This document shows, one piece after another, positions 19,020 through 39,987 of a stretch of DNA of 64,000 nt. The first letter of the stretch is position 1, and every line of letters starts with the position of its first letter. The stretch covers positions 4,340,001 to 4,404,000 of the forward strand of contig NZ_CP030047.1 in NCBI RefSeq assembly GCF_015291625.1, given 5' to 3'. Both the position numbers and the translations under genes were made by a program. The notes below the pieces were generated by a model. It saw nothing but the letters and a program-made list of their open reading frames with translations. It did not search any database and was not told the DNA's origin. The DNA comes from Bradyrhizobium sp. CCBAU 53421. GTDB lineage: Bacteria > Pseudomonadota > Alphaproteobacteria > Rhizobiales > Xanthobacteraceae.

Positions 19020-19538
19020 GTGGAACGAGCGGCAAAAAAAGAGTCGGTCGAACAACTTAACGAGGTCTTCAAGACCACGTCGGTTGCGATCGTTGCTCAT
19101 TATTCCGGCCTCACCGTGGCCCAGATGCAGAAGCTGCGCATGCAGATGAAGCAGGCGGGCGCATCGGTGAAGGTCTCGAAGAACCGTCTCGCCAAAATTG
19201 CTCTTGAAGGCACTGACGTCGCTGCCATCGGCTCCCTGCTGAAGGGGCCGACCGTGATCGCTACTTCGAACGATCCGGTTGCGGCGCCAAAGGTTGCCAT
19301 CGAATTCGCCAAGGCGAACGAGAAGTTCGTCATCCTCGGCGGCTCGATGGGTAAAACCGTCCTGAATGTCGACAGCGTGAAGGCGCTCGCCTCACTGCCG
19401 TCGCTCGACGAACTGCGCGGCAAGATCGTTGGCCTCCTCGTGGCGCCGGCGACCAAGCTTGCTCAGCTGTCCAACGCGCCCGCGGCCAAGCTCGCACGCG
19501 TCATTCAGGCTCATGCCTCAAAGGGCGAAGCGGCCTGA
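19020..19538 (+). CDS. rplJ: 50S ribosomal protein L10
   Basis: This 172-residue base of the ribosomal stalk holds the L12 dimers. The GTG start at 19020 gives the usual alphaproteobacterial N-terminus [20 protein letters not shown]. The core [16 protein letters not shown] and [15 protein letters not shown] is conserved. The frame is open for another 20 codons upstream, but that stretch is not L10-like. It is followed 53 bp later by rplL. Likely autorepressed through its leader. Confidence 0.97.
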   Translation: MERAAKKESVEQLNEVFKTTSVAIVAHYSGLTVAQMQKLRMQMKQAGASVKVSKNRLAKIALEGTDVAAIGSLLKGPTVIATSNDPVAAPKVAIEFAKANEKFVILGGSMGKTVLNVDSVKALASLPSLDELRGKIVGLLVAPATKLAQLSNAPAAKLARVIQAHASKGEAA

Positions 19539-19591
19539 CCCCTTCGCTAATCTCAAACCTGGTTCGAACCAAACGTTTAAGGAACTGAACA

Positions 19592-19969
19592 ATGGCTGAT
19601 CTGCAGAAAATCGTCGACGACCTCTCGAGCCTCACCGTGCTCGAAGCGGCCGAACTCGCCAAGCTCCTCGAAGAAAAGTGGGGCGTGTCCGCCGCTGCCG
19701 CCGTCGCGGTTGCTGGCCCGGCTGCCGGCGGCGCTGCCGCTGCTCCGGCTGAAGAGAAGACCGACTTCACCGTCGTGCTGGCCTCGGCCGGCGACAAGAA
19801 GATCGAAGTCATCAAGGAAGTCCGCGCCATCACCGGCCTGGGCCTGAAGGAAGCCAAGGACCTCGTCGAAGGCGCTCCGAAGCCCGTCAAGGAAGGCGTG
19901 AACAAGGAAGAAGCCGACAAGATCAAGGCCCAGCTCGAGAAGGCTGGCGCCAAGGTCGACCTCAAGTAA
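19592..19969 (+). CDS. rplL: 50S ribosomal protein L7/L12
   Basis: This 125-residue acidic stalk protein recruits translation GTPases. The N-terminal dimerisation helix pair [21 protein letters not shown] is followed by an Ala-rich hinge (about 35-55) and the conserved C-terminal domain [21 protein letters not shown] with [14 protein letters not shown]. Length is typical. It lies downstream of rplJ and 441 bp before rpoB. Confidence 0.98.
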   Translation: MADLQKIVDDLSSLTVLEAAELAKLLEEKWGVSAAAAVAVAGPAAGGAAAAPAEEKTDFTVVLASAGDKKIEVIKEVRAITGLGLKEAKDLVEGAPKPVKEGVNKEEADKIKAQLEKAGAKVDLK

Positions 19970-20410
19970 TGCGCGATCCGGGAGCGCCTCCGGGCGCTCC
20001 CGGGCCATGCAAACGGCATGCGACAGGTTGTCGCGTGGCGTGCCGGACACAAAAAAGTGTGGGGATCCGTGGACTTAACCCTCGAATCTCCTTTATTGCC
20101 ATCCCATATCGGGTTGGCAGCGGAAAAACACGGTGGGCGGCGGGGGCGGCAGGGCACCCGGCGGAAGCCGTTGGGAGACAGTCAGATTTCGGGCTTTTTC
20201 AGTCCGTAAAGCGGAGCGTTTGGACGAGCGGGTGCAGTGATGCGCCCCGCGCGTCGTTTTGCGTTTTGGAGGCAATGGGGGCCGGGCCGGGGATTTAATT
20301 CCTGACTTTGCGCTTCGTTCCTTCGGGACGATTCGAAATTCAACCCGGGGCCGATGGCAGTCGCTCCCGGAAGGTTCGCCCCACAAAGGCGACGAAAATG
20401 AGAGGCCACG
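19970..20410 (+). other. rplL-rpoB intergenic region
   Basis: These 441 bases contain no supported gene. An 11-bp hairpin stands directly after the rplL stop (19978-20003). No near-consensus promoter was found further down, so rpoBC is probably transcribed by read-through from rplJL, with a reduced level set at the hairpin, as in the classical attenuator arrangement (inference). Confidence 0.6.
19978..20003 (+). terminator. Attenuator or processing hairpin after rplL
   Basis: CCGGGAGCGCC (19978-19988) pairs with GGCGCTCCCGG (19993-20003) around a four-base loop. No T-run follows, so it is a partial terminator or an RNase III-type processing site. Its position matches the rplL-rpoB attenuator of other proteobacteria. 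Confidence 0.55.
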
Positions 20411-24529
<4,119 letters not shown>

Positions 24530-24656
24530 CGCTGTGATTTACGCCCGGCGCGAAAGCGCCGGGCCTTCGCGCTCCGCTCGGACGTTGAGTGGGGCGCGCG
24601 CTGAATAAAACTCTCGAATTTGCTGCCGGTGACGATCGGCACGCGAGGAGAAGACC

Positions 24657-28859
<4,203 letters not shown>

Positions 28860-28889
28860 GCATCCGCAAGACTACGGTAGTCAACGAGA

Positions 28890-28914
28890 AGGCCGGCGTT
28901 CTGCCGGCCTTTTT
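28890..28914 (+). terminator. Intrinsic terminator after rpoC
   Basis: AGGCCGGC (28890-28897), loop GTTCT and GCCGGCCT (28903-28910) form an 8-bp stem followed by TTTT. It isolates rpoC from the flavoprotein gene that follows. Confidence 0.92.
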
Positions 28915-29040
28915 GCTGCTTTCTTCTCTTGCTGCGGTGCAGGGACGCAGTTTGTTCATCTTCCCTTCAGGCAAAAAAGTGCCTTTGCTAGGGTGACTTA
29001 GACCGGCTGTTTGGCTCGTGCCGGAGACGACGGAATCGAT

Positions 29041-31101
29041 ATGCTCGACTTGGCGATTGTAGGCGGCGGCCCCGGGGGGCTGATGAGCGCCTGGTATCTG
29101 AAGCGCAAACTCGGCGACCTCTGCCGCATCACCATCTTCGAGGCGTCGAACCGCCTCGGCGGCAAGATCGTCACGCGCAAATTCGACACCGCGCCCGCGA
29201 TGTACGAGGCTGGCGTCGCCGAGATCTACGATTATTCGATGACGGGACCCGACCCGCTGCGCGAGCTGATCCAGCATTTCGGCCTGCAGACGATCCCGAT
29301 GGATGCCGAGCAGGTGCAGCTCGACGGCGAGCTGCTGGCCGACGTTCCCGGCATGCGCCGTAAATACGGCGCCAAGACCGCGGCCGCGATCGAGGCGTTC
29401 CGCAAGCGCTGCGCCGAGCTGGTGTCGCCCATCGAGTATTACGAAGGCGTCGGCTCCCACGACAACGAACATCCGTGGGCCTACAAGACCGCCGAGCAGA
29501 TCCTCGACGAAGAGGTCGAGGATCCGACCGCCAAGCGGTTCTTCAAGGTGATGGCGCGCTCCGACCTAGCGACCGAGAGCCACAACACCAACGGCCTCAA
29601 TGCGCTGAAGAACTACGTGATGGACGTCGACGGCTATATCGGCCTGTATTCGATCCAGAACGGCAACGAGCAGCTGATCGATTGCCTGCGCTCGGAAGTC
29701 AGCGCCGACATCCAGCTCAACCATCGCGTCCTCAAGGTCGGCAAGACCGAAGGTGGCCGCTACCAGCTCAACATGATGAACGGCAAGGGGCCGGAGACGC
29801 GCGACTTCGACCTCGTGCTGGTCTGCCTGCCGCACTCCTGGCTCGCGACCATGCGCTGGGACGGCGAGCAGCTGCGCAAGTCGATGGTCAAGCACGTCGC
29901 CTATTTCGATCGTCCCGCGCACTATCTGCGCGTCTCGATCCTGTTCGACGAGCCGTTCTGGGGCGAGAAGATCCCGGGCGCCTGGTTCATGTCGGAAGCG
30001 TTCGGCGGCTGCTGCGTCTACAATGAGGGCGCGCGCCACGACGTCGGCAAGCACGGCGTGCTGAACTGGCTGATCGCGGGCTCCGACGCGCTCGCCTTCG
30101 CCAATCTCAGCGACGAGGAGCTGATCGACGCCGCGCTGAAGTCGCTGCCGGCCTCGCTCGGAGATGCGCGCGCGCATTTCCTCGAGGGCAAGACCCATCG
30201 CTGGCTGTCGTCGGTCAACGCGCTGCCGGGCGGCCTGCCGGTGCGCGACGTCATGACCAATCATCGCCCCGATCCGAAGCAGCACCCCGGCATCGTGGTG
30301 GTCGGTGACTACCTGTTCGATTCGACGCTGAACGGGCTGCTGGATTCCTCCGATGCCGCGACCGACATCATCGTCACCGAGATGATGCGGCTGCGCCGCG
30401 CCCGCGCGCAGGACGAGGGCACCCTGTCCGACAAGATCGACCGCGACTATTTCGAGAATTATCGCGGCGCCGGTCCCTACAGCGAAGTCTGGCGCAACTT
30501 CACCGATCCGGCCTATCTGACCGACCTGATCAAGACGGTGTGGGGCAGGGCGAAGGGCTACAAGCTGCTGATCGCCGGCTCCGCCAGCGGCGAGCTGGTC
30601 GGCGCGTTGCGCGAGCGCGGCATCGATGCCTGGGGCATCGAGAACAACCGCTACATCCACGGCAAGACGCCGAAGGCGCTCAGGAAGTACAACAAGCTCG
30701 GCTCGATCGCCGACATGCCGTTCAAGGACGACGAGTTCGATTTCGTGTTCGAGACCTCGCTGTGCCATCTCGGCGAGAAGCAGGTCGTGCGCGGGGTGCG
30801 CGAGCTCAACCGCGTGGTGAAGACCGGCGTCGTGTTCGCGTCGGTGACCTCGGACATGGCGCCGGCGGTGATCGATCGCTACGACCTGTTGCGCGGCGTG
30901 AAGAAGCTCGGCACCTGGTGGGAATGGTCGGAACTGTTCTTCGGCAACGGCTTCGATCTGTCGATGCACCGCCGCGACTGCACCGATGCGCTGTGGACGT
31001 TGACGCTGGCCGCCAACAAGGGGCCGGGGCAGTGGTACGCCGACTCCGACAGCCTGCGATATTCCTTCTTCGACAAGGTCGAGGCCGACCTCGACGACTA
31101 G
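29041..31101 (+). CDS. FAD-dependent oxidoreductase fused to SAM-dependent methyltransferase
   Basis: This 686-residue protein has two domains. Residues 1-455 form a flavin amine-oxidase/phytoene-desaturase-like unit: the dinucleotide motif VGGGPGG at 7-13, EASNRLGGK near 33-41, and a C-terminal FAD motif GIVVVGDYLFDSTLNGLLDS near 416-435. Residues about 470-686 form a class I methyltransferase with motif I LLIAGSASGEL near 508 and the acidic residue in WGIENN; motif IV is MPFKDDEFDFVFETSLCHLG. The ATG at 29041 is used; a TTG at 29011 would add ten residues. No signal peptide or membrane segment is evident. Fusions of a flavin oxidoreductase with a methyltransferase exist in lipid methylation and in MnmC (opposite domain order), but this combination is not one I recognise. 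Substrate unknown. Confidence 0.85.
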   Translation: MLDLAIVGGGPGGLMSAWYLKRKLGDLCRITIFEASNRLGGKIVTRKFDTAPAMYEAGVAEIYDYSMTGPDPLRELIQHFGLQTIPMDAEQVQLDGELLADVPGMRRKYGAKTAAAIEAFRKRCAELVSPIEYYEGVGSHDNEHPWAYKTAEQILDEEVEDPTAKRFFKVMARSDLATESHNTNGLNALKNYVMDVDGYIGLYSIQNGNEQLIDCLRSEVSADIQLNHRVLKVGKTEGGRYQLNMMNGKGPETRDFDLVLVCLPHSWLATMRWDGEQLRKSMVKHVAYFDRPAHYLRVSILFDEPFWGEKIPGAWFMSEAFGGCCVYNEGARHDVGKHGVLNWLIAGSDALAFANLSDEELIDAALKSLPASLGDARAHFLEGKTHRWLSSVNALPGGLPVRDVMTNHRPDPKQHPGIVVVGDYLFDSTLNGLLDSSDAATDIIVTEMMRLRRARAQDEGTLSDKIDRDYFENYRGAGPYSEVWRNFTDPAYLTDLIKTVWGRAKGYKLLIAGSASGELVGALRERGIDAWGIENNRYIHGKTPKALRKYNKLGSIADMPFKDDEFDFVFETSLCHLGEKQVVRGVRELNRVVKTGVVFASVTSDMAPAVIDRYDLLRGVKKLGTWWEWSELFFGNGFDLSMHRRDCTDALWTLTLAANKGPGQWYADSDSLRYSFFDKVEADLDD

Positions 31102-31135
31102 CGGCACCGACTGACCGCGCCGACCGACGACACCT

Positions 31136-31160
31136 GACGCAAGGCGATCGGCCTTGCGTC
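31136..31160 (+). other. Hairpin after the FAD-methyltransferase gene
   Basis: GACGCAAGGC (31136-31145) and GCCTTGCGTC (31151-31160) are perfect complements around a five-base loop. No T-run follows. It lies 34 bases after the stop codon and may weaken read-through into the ABC transporter gene. Confidence 0.55.
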
Positions 31161-31240
31161 AACCAATCGTCAAATGGCGGCAGTGCTGTGATCGCGAATC
31201 CACGGCGACGTGCGGTCGCGCGCCGCGCGCGCCAAACGCT

Positions 31241-31269
31241 TTGCCGAATTCATTGTGATCGCATAGGAT
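31241..31269 (+). promoter_or_regulatory. Candidate promoter for the ABC transporter
   Basis: TTGCCG (31241-31246) and TAGGAT (31264-31269) have 17-base spacing, located 71 bases before the transporter start. It fits a separate transcription unit after the hairpin at 31136. Confidence 0.45.
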
Positions 31270-31339
31270 TGTACCGGCAGCGTTATCGGCTGCGGTTTCG
31301 ATTTGCGGTCATGCCGGCCGTGGAGCATCGGTTGGTTTC

Positions 31340-33394
31340 ATGGCGCCAAGACCTCCTGCATCAGACGATCCGAATCGATCGGCGGCGGATGATCCCGAGC
31401 TGAAGAAGAAGCCTGCGGCCGCGCCCGGACCGCCCGCGGCAGGCGCCTCCGCCAAGCCGGCTGCCGCGCCGGCCGACGACGAGGATGAAGAGGACGAGGA
31501 CGACGAGTTCGAGCTCGATGACGATGATGACGAGGACTTCGTCGTCTTCACCGCCAAGGAAGCCGCCGGCGCGCTCTCCACGATCTTCGGCTTCGTCAGG
31601 CCGATCCTGGCCAACTACAGAAAGCCGCTCGCTTTCGTCACCATCGGCGTGCTGGTCGAGACGTTGTTCAACGTCATCATGCCGCTCAGCCTGAAATTCC
31701 TGATCGACGACGCGCTCGGCGAGGAGGATTTCGGGGCCCTCTACAAGATCCTCGGCGTGCTTGCGGTCGCCGGCATCGTCACCTCGATCATCGCGGTCTG
31801 GTACGAGCGCTGGGATGCCCGGCTTGGCGCCGGCATCATCGCCGACGTCCGGACGCGCATCTTCGAGCACGTCCAGAACCTGCCGTCGGCGTATTTCGCC
31901 CGCACCAAGCGCGGCGAGATCCTGTCGCGCTTCTCGATCGATCTGTCGGCCTTCGAGGGCTCGATCAAGACCTTCGCCAACAGCGCGGCGCTGCCGGGCT
32001 TCGAGCTGGTTGCCGGCATCATCCTGATGCTGTTCTTGAACTGGCAGCTTGCCGCGGTCGCCCTGCTGGTGTTTCCGATCACGCTGATCGGGCCGCGCAT
32101 CCTGACGCCGAAGGCAGTACAGGCGAACTACGAGCAGAAGCAGAACGAAGCCGCGCTGCTCGGAATGGTGCAGGAGAACGTCGCCGCCCAGGCGGTGGTG
32201 AAGGCGTTCAACTTGCAGCGCCGCGCGCTCGGTTGGTTCACGTTTCGCAATCGCGACGTCCGCGCCAAGGCCGCGTCAGCCATGTTCCTGTCGACCATGG
32301 TGGAGCGCACCGTCACCATTTCGGTGCTGCTGCTTCACCTCGTGGTGCTGGCGATCGGCGCCTATCTCGCCACCAAGGGCCAGATCACGGTCGGCACCTT
32401 CGTGACCTTCGAGAGCGCATTCTGGGAGGTGTCCTACAACATCGCCCATCTGATGCATTTCATCCCGGTGTCGATCCAGTCGGCGGCGGCGGTGCGGCAC
32501 ATCCAGGAGCTGCTCGACGAGCCGACCCGCGGCGCCGACCGTCCCGGCGCGCCGGATCTGCCGCGCATCACCAACGACATCTCGTTCGACCGCGTCACCT
32601 TCCAGTATGAGGGCGCGCAGACGCCGGTGCTCGACAATCTCAGCCTCAAGCTCAACGCCGGCAAGAGTATTGCGATCGTCGGCCCCAGCGGCTCCGGCAA
32701 GAGCACGCTGATCAACCTGATCCTGCGGCTCTACGTGCCCGACGAGGGCCGCGTCGCCATCGACGGCGTCGACATCCGCCGGGTGACGCGCGAGTCGCTG
32801 CGGGCCAGCATGGCGGTCGTGTTCCAGGAGAACATGCTGTTCAACATGTCGATCCGCGAGAACATCCGGCTCGGCAAGGAAGGGGCCACCGACGCGGAGG
32901 TCGAGGACGCCGCGAAGAAGGCCGAGATCCATCGCTACATCATGGGCCTGCCGCAGCGCTACGACACGCCGGTCGGCGAGCGCGGCGATACCTTGTCCGG
33001 CGGCCAGCGGCAGCGCATCGCGATCGCGCGGGCGATCATCCGCAACCCGTCGGTGCTGCTGCTCGACGAGGCGACCTCGGCGCTCGACCAGACCACGGAA
33101 GCGGCGATCAACCGCACGCTGCTCAAGGTCGCCGAGGGCCGCACCATGATCTGGTCGACGCACCGTCTGACTTCGGTGGTCGAGATGGACGAGATCATCG
33201 TGATATCAGGCGGCCAGGCGATCGAGCGCGGCTCGCATGAGGAGCTGCTGGCGAGGGGCGGCGTCTATCGCAAGCTGTGGGACGACCAGGGGCACAAGCA
33301 TCACGACGCGGACGACGAGGACGACGACGACGCGGACGATGATGACGACGAAGATGAAGACGACGAGGATGAGGACGAAGACGAGGAGGCGTGA
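31340..33394 (+). CDS. ABC half-transporter (permease-ATPase) with acidic N- and C-terminal tails
   Basis: This 684-residue inner-membrane exporter of the MsbA/lipid-exporter type has a six-helix membrane domain at about 80-400, then an ATPase domain at about 425-650. Walker A GPSGSGKST is near 448, the Q-loop VFQENM near 494, the signature LSGGQRQR near 552, Walker B VLLLDEATSALD near 572 and the H-loop STHR near 604. It presumably works as a homodimer. Unusual features are the N-terminal proline/alanine-rich then Asp/Glu-rich stretch (about 46-66) and the C-terminal Asp/Glu-rich tail (about 648-684). Both ends should face the cytoplasm. It follows the FAD-methyltransferase gene and converges on the FAD gene at 33426. 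Substrate unknown; a lipid or hydrophobic product is possible. Confidence 0.9.
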   Translation: MAPRPPASDDPNRSAADDPELKKKPAAAPGPPAAGASAKPAAAPADDEDEEDEDDEFELDDDDDEDFVVFTAKEAAGALSTIFGFVRPILANYRKPLAFVTIGVLVETLFNVIMPLSLKFLIDDALGEEDFGALYKILGVLAVAGIVTSIIAVWYERWDARLGAGIIADVRTRIFEHVQNLPSAYFARTKRGEILSRFSIDLSAFEGSIKTFANSAALPGFELVAGIILMLFLNWQLAAVALLVFPITLIGPRILTPKAVQANYEQKQNEAALLGMVQENVAAQAVVKAFNLQRRALGWFTFRNRDVRAKAASAMFLSTMVERTVTISVLLLHLVVLAIGAYLATKGQITVGTFVTFESAFWEVSYNIAHLMHFIPVSIQSAAAVRHIQELLDEPTRGADRPGAPDLPRITNDISFDRVTFQYEGAQTPVLDNLSLKLNAGKSIAIVGPSGSGKSTLINLILRLYVPDEGRVAIDGVDIRRVTRESLRASMAVVFQENMLFNMSIRENIRLGKEGATDAEVEDAAKKAEIHRYIMGLPQRYDTPVGERGDTLSGGQRQRIAIARAIIRNPSVLLLDEATSALDQTTEAAINRTLLKVAEGRTMIWSTHRLTSVVEMDEIIVISGGQAIERGSHEELLARGGVYRKLWDDQGHKHHDADDEDDDDADDDDDEDEDDEDEDEDEEA

Positions 33395-33425
33395 CATCCG
33401 CCACGCCGCTGACGACGTCCGAGAG

Positions 33426-34634
33426 CTACGCCCTGTCCGCGGCGTGCGGACGTTGCCGGAAGTGACTGGCCGGCCGGGTCGCTGACGCCGCTTGCGGGCG
33501 TTGCAGCCGGCGCAGCGAGCCCCGGCCGAGATAGCCGAGGAAGCGCGCCCAGCGCTGGGCCTGCCAGTAGGGTCCGCTGCCGATCGACACGTCGCGGAAT
33601 TTGAATGCCTTGGCATTCGACCAGGCGTCGCATTCCGTCTTGACCGGATCGTTGTAGAACGCCGTGATCTTCTCCTCGCCCATGCCGTCGCTCGCGAGCC
33701 AGGCCGGGATGTGGACGTTGCAGAGCTGGGACACGTCGGTGAACACCTTGTCGGTCCCGGTGCCGGTGACAGGGCAGGTGCTGGCGAACGCGTCGCCGAC
33801 CAGCACGACGCCGGCCTGCCGATAGCCGGTGCTGACATAGACGTCGGCGGGCCTGATCTTGATGTCGCCAGCGACGTCGAATTCGCCGGTGAGCCGGCCC
33901 AGCCGCGGAAGGGCGGCATTCAGCGTCTCGACCGGATTGCGCCGCATCGCGCGCAACCAGGGATCGTCGGCCTGGCGATAGGTGAAGAGGTTGGCGCGCA
34001 TCCGGTTTCCGACCGGAAACAGCGTGATGTAGGGGATGCGGTCGCTCGGCCGCTCCGAGAAATAGGTCATGGCCGCGAACGGGAAGGCGGGGCGGCCCAC
34101 GGGGACGAAATCGAAGCCGATCGAGATCGAGTGGCAGTGGCTGGTCACCAGCCGCTCGATGCCGAGCATCCGGCGCAGCCCGACATTCAGGCCGTTGGCA
34201 AGCACCACGAGGCGCGCGGAGATCTCCTCGCCGCCGGACAGCACCAGCCGCTGCCGCTCGGAGCTGGTCGCGACATTGACGACCTTGTCGTGGATGATTA
34301 CCGCCGGCCCGGCGATCTCGGCCCGAATCGCGGCGATCAGAGCGTCGTACATGATGCCGTATTGCCGGCTTGGCTGGCGGTCGAGCAGGTGGCCGAATCG
34401 CGCGATCCAGTTCTCGCCATCCAGCGTCGCCGAGCGGAGCACGGATTCGGCAAGCCCGGTCCGGGCGAATCGCGCGAGCTGGAGGTCGCCGCTGATCTTC
34501 TCGACGCGGAAGTCGAACGGATAGACCTGATGCGGGTCGATCACGGCGGTCGGTATCCCGGCACGGCCGAGCATGGCGGCTGCCGTCGAGCCCGCAAGAC
34601 CTCCGCCGATGATGGCGATGTCGGTGTACCGCAT
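33426..34634 (-). CDS. FAD-dependent oxidoreductase (monooxygenase/geranylgeranyl-reductase-like)
   Basis: This 402-residue flavoprotein starts MRYTDIAIIGGGLAGSTAAA, with the FAD-binding GGGLAGS at 10-16. The second FAD motif GVVLVGDAFASTCPVTGTG (275-293) corresponds to the GD-x(n)-P motif of the UbiH/halogenase/reductase group. The protein ends in an Arg/Ala-rich tail. No halogenase WxWxIP motif is visible, so a hydroxylase or reductase acting on a hydrophobic substrate is more likely. It converges with the ABC transporter gene; only 31 bp separate the two stops, with no clear terminator between them. The enzyme class is seen; the substrate is not known. Confidence 0.85.
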   Translation of the reverse strand: MRYTDIAIIGGGLAGSTAAAMLGRAGIPTAVIDPHQVYPFDFRVEKISGDLQLARFARTGLAESVLRSATLDGENWIARFGHLLDRQPSRQYGIMYDALIAAIRAEIAGPAVIIHDKVVNVATSSERQRLVLSGGEEISARLVVLANGLNVGLRRMLGIERLVTSHCHSISIGFDFVPVGRPAFPFAAMTYFSERPSDRIPYITLFPVGNRMRANLFTYRQADDPWLRAMRRNPVETLNAALPRLGRLTGEFDVAGDIKIRPADVYVSTGYRQAGVVLVGDAFASTCPVTGTGTDKVFTDVSQLCNVHIPAWLASDGMGEEKITAFYNDPVKTECDAWSNAKAFKFRDVSIGSGPYWQAQRWARFLGYLGRGSLRRLQRPQAASATRPASHFRQRPHAADRA

Positions 34635-35338
34635 GAGAGACGCTTTCCGTGGCCGTAGACCGCGATTTTTGCGCTGCGAATGGCAAATAAAGGCTTAGTT
34701 TCGAAATTCGCCTTCGGATCCAACTTGGGGAGAATTGTTTCTAATCATATTTTACCCGGGTGTAATAAGATTCCGCGGATGGCTGGGAGATTCGGATAGG
34801 GGCGAGGCGAGGCGTGGAGGCTGTCATATTTTGGCGTCCGCCGAGCGTCGCGAAATGCGAAATATGCAAGCGCCAGAGGCGTTTCTTTGCTTGTCGTTTT
34901 GCTTGACTTCACTATCTCTCGATTATACAAGGCGCTCACTTAACGACAGGCGGTGAGCTACGCCAGCGTCGGAACGGAACACCCGAAGGCCCTTTTTCAG
35001 GCGCCGGACGGGCACCAACCTCGACGAATGCCGCTCAAACGCTGTCGATGATAGCTAGGCAATGCCAGGACGATTTTAGTTCTCTTGAGCACGTCCTCTT
35101 GAGAGTGAATTCGGATGCATGACCTCGGTAGCGGACCGGACAGCGAACGCTGAACGGTTCGGAATCGCGGTCCTCTGTGGCGTCGATGCGCTTTCCGCTC
35201 AGCGATGAGTGGTTGGCGCGATTTCGCTTTGCGCGGTGGTTTGTTCCGCGTCGAGCGGGCCGTGCGGGACGGCTAGTCCCGAGAAGAAATTTGCGGAGCC
35301 ATTCAAGGTTTTCGCGCGAACTAAAGGGTGAAGGCTGC
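34635..35338 (+). other. Intergenic region upstream of rpsL (str operon leader)
   Basis: This 704-base stretch has no supported gene. An AT-rich part (34680-34770) may hold the promoter of the divergent FAD gene. The str promoter candidate is at 34899-34929, followed by a small GCTCAC/GTGAGC hairpin at 34934-34958. The implied rpsL leader is about 400 bases. A short direct repeat CTCTTGAG occurs twice at about 35084-35105. Confidence 0.6.
34899..34929 (+). promoter_or_regulatory. Candidate promoter for the str operon (rpsL-rpsG-fusA-tuf)
   Basis: TTGCTT (34899-34904) with TTATAC (34923-34928) at 18-base spacing, or overlapping TTGACT (34903-34908) with TATACA (34924-34929) at 15-base spacing. 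It is the best -35/-10 pair in the 704-base gap. Confidence 0.5.
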
Positions 35339-35710
35339 ATGCCGACGATCAACCAGCTGATCGCAAATCCGCGTGAAGTGCAGAAGTCGCGTAAGAAGGT
35401 GCCGGCGCTGCAGCAGTCGCCGCAGAAGCGCGGCGTGTGCACGCGCGTCTACACCACGACCCCGAAGAAGCCGAACTCGGCGCTTCGTAAGGTCGCCAAG
35501 GTGCGCCTGACCAACGGCTTCGAGGTGATCGGCTACATCCCGGGTGAAGGCCATAACCTGCAGGAGCACTCGGTGGTCATGATCCGCGGCGGCCGCGTCA
35601 AGGACTTGCCCGGCGTGCGTTACCACATCCTCCGTGGCGTGCTGGATACCCAGGGCGTCAAGAACCGTAAGCAGCGCCGTTCGAAGTACGGCGCGAAGCG
35701 TCCGAAGTAA
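35339..35710 (+). CDS. rpsL: 30S ribosomal protein S12
   Basis: This 123-residue small-subunit protein sits at the decoding centre and starts [20 protein letters not shown]. Lys43 ([13 protein letters not shown]) and Lys88 ([13 protein letters not shown]) are the streptomycin-sensitive residues. It heads the str operon, 15 bp before rpsG. The frame is open upstream of 35339, but similarity begins at this ATG. Confidence 0.98.
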   Translation: MPTINQLIANPREVQKSRKKVPALQQSPQKRGVCTRVYTTTPKKPNSALRKVAKVRLTNGFEVIGYIPGEGHNLQEHSVVMIRGGRVKDLPGVRYHILRGVLDTQGVKNRKQRRSKYGAKRPK

Positions 35711-36196
<486 letters not shown>

Positions 36197-36226
36197 GGCG
36201 AACAACGGAATTTAAGGAACAGTCTC

Positions 36227-38299
<2,073 letters not shown>

Positions 38300-38339
38300 T
38301 TGTCGTTGGTTAGCAGCTAACGACTGAACGGAGAGTCAA

Positions 38340-39530
<1,191 letters not shown>

Positions 39531-39552
39531 GGGTGGATCGGTCAAGTTTGCA

Positions 39553-39574
39553 GCGGGTGGGTTCGCCCACCCGC
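39553..39574 (+). terminator. UUCG-loop hairpin between tuf and rpsJ (partial terminator or attenuator)
   Basis: GCGGGTGGG (39553-39561), loop TTCG, CCCACCCGC (39566-39574) gives a 9-bp GC-rich stem with a very stable loop. No T-run follows. It marks the str/S10 boundary and may be a pause or attenuation point rather than a complete stop. Confidence 0.6.
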
Positions 39575-39624
39575 CGCTCACCACTCGTTATTCGCTAGTA
39601 AGCGACGAAGAAAGAGATACGGCA

Positions 39625-39933
39625 ATGAACGGCCAAAACATTCGCATCCGTCTCAAGGCGTTCGACCATCGAATCCTCGATACGTCGACCCGTGAGATCG
39701 TGAACACGGCGAAGCGCACCGGTGCGCAGGTTCGCGGACCGATTCCGCTGCCGACCCGCATCGAGAAGTTCACCGTCAACCGTTCGCCGCACGTTGACAA
39801 GAAGAGCCGCGAGCAATTCGAGATGCGCACTCACAAGCGCCTCCTCGACATTGTCGACCCGACCCCGCAGACCGTCGATGCGCTGATGAAGCTCGACCTG
39901 GCCGCCGGTGTCGACGTCGAGATCAAGCTCTAA
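39625..39933 (+). CDS. rpsJ: 30S ribosomal protein S10 (NusE)
   Basis: This 102-residue protein acts in the 30S head and also in antitermination with NusB/NusG. It begins [20 protein letters not shown] and contains [20 protein letters not shown]. The frame is open upstream, but homology begins at this ATG. It heads the S10 operon and is followed by rplC after 54 bp. Confidence 0.98.
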
Positions 39934-39987
39934 GGTTTTGGATTTTTACGTCCGCCGCTTGCGGACAGAAAGACAGGAAGCACGCCG

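Noticed and set aside
31309..31614. Serine-rich open frame antisense to the acidic tail of the ABC transporter
   Set aside because: The serine run is only the reverse reading of GAC/GAT/GAG-rich codons.
33426..34634. Tryptophan halogenase
   Set aside because: No WxWxIP motif could be found; only the general FAD motifs are present.
34735..34956. Possible small gene (73 codons) in the rpsL upstream region
   Set aside because: No ribosome site, no known pattern, and it overlaps the best promoter candidate for the str operon.
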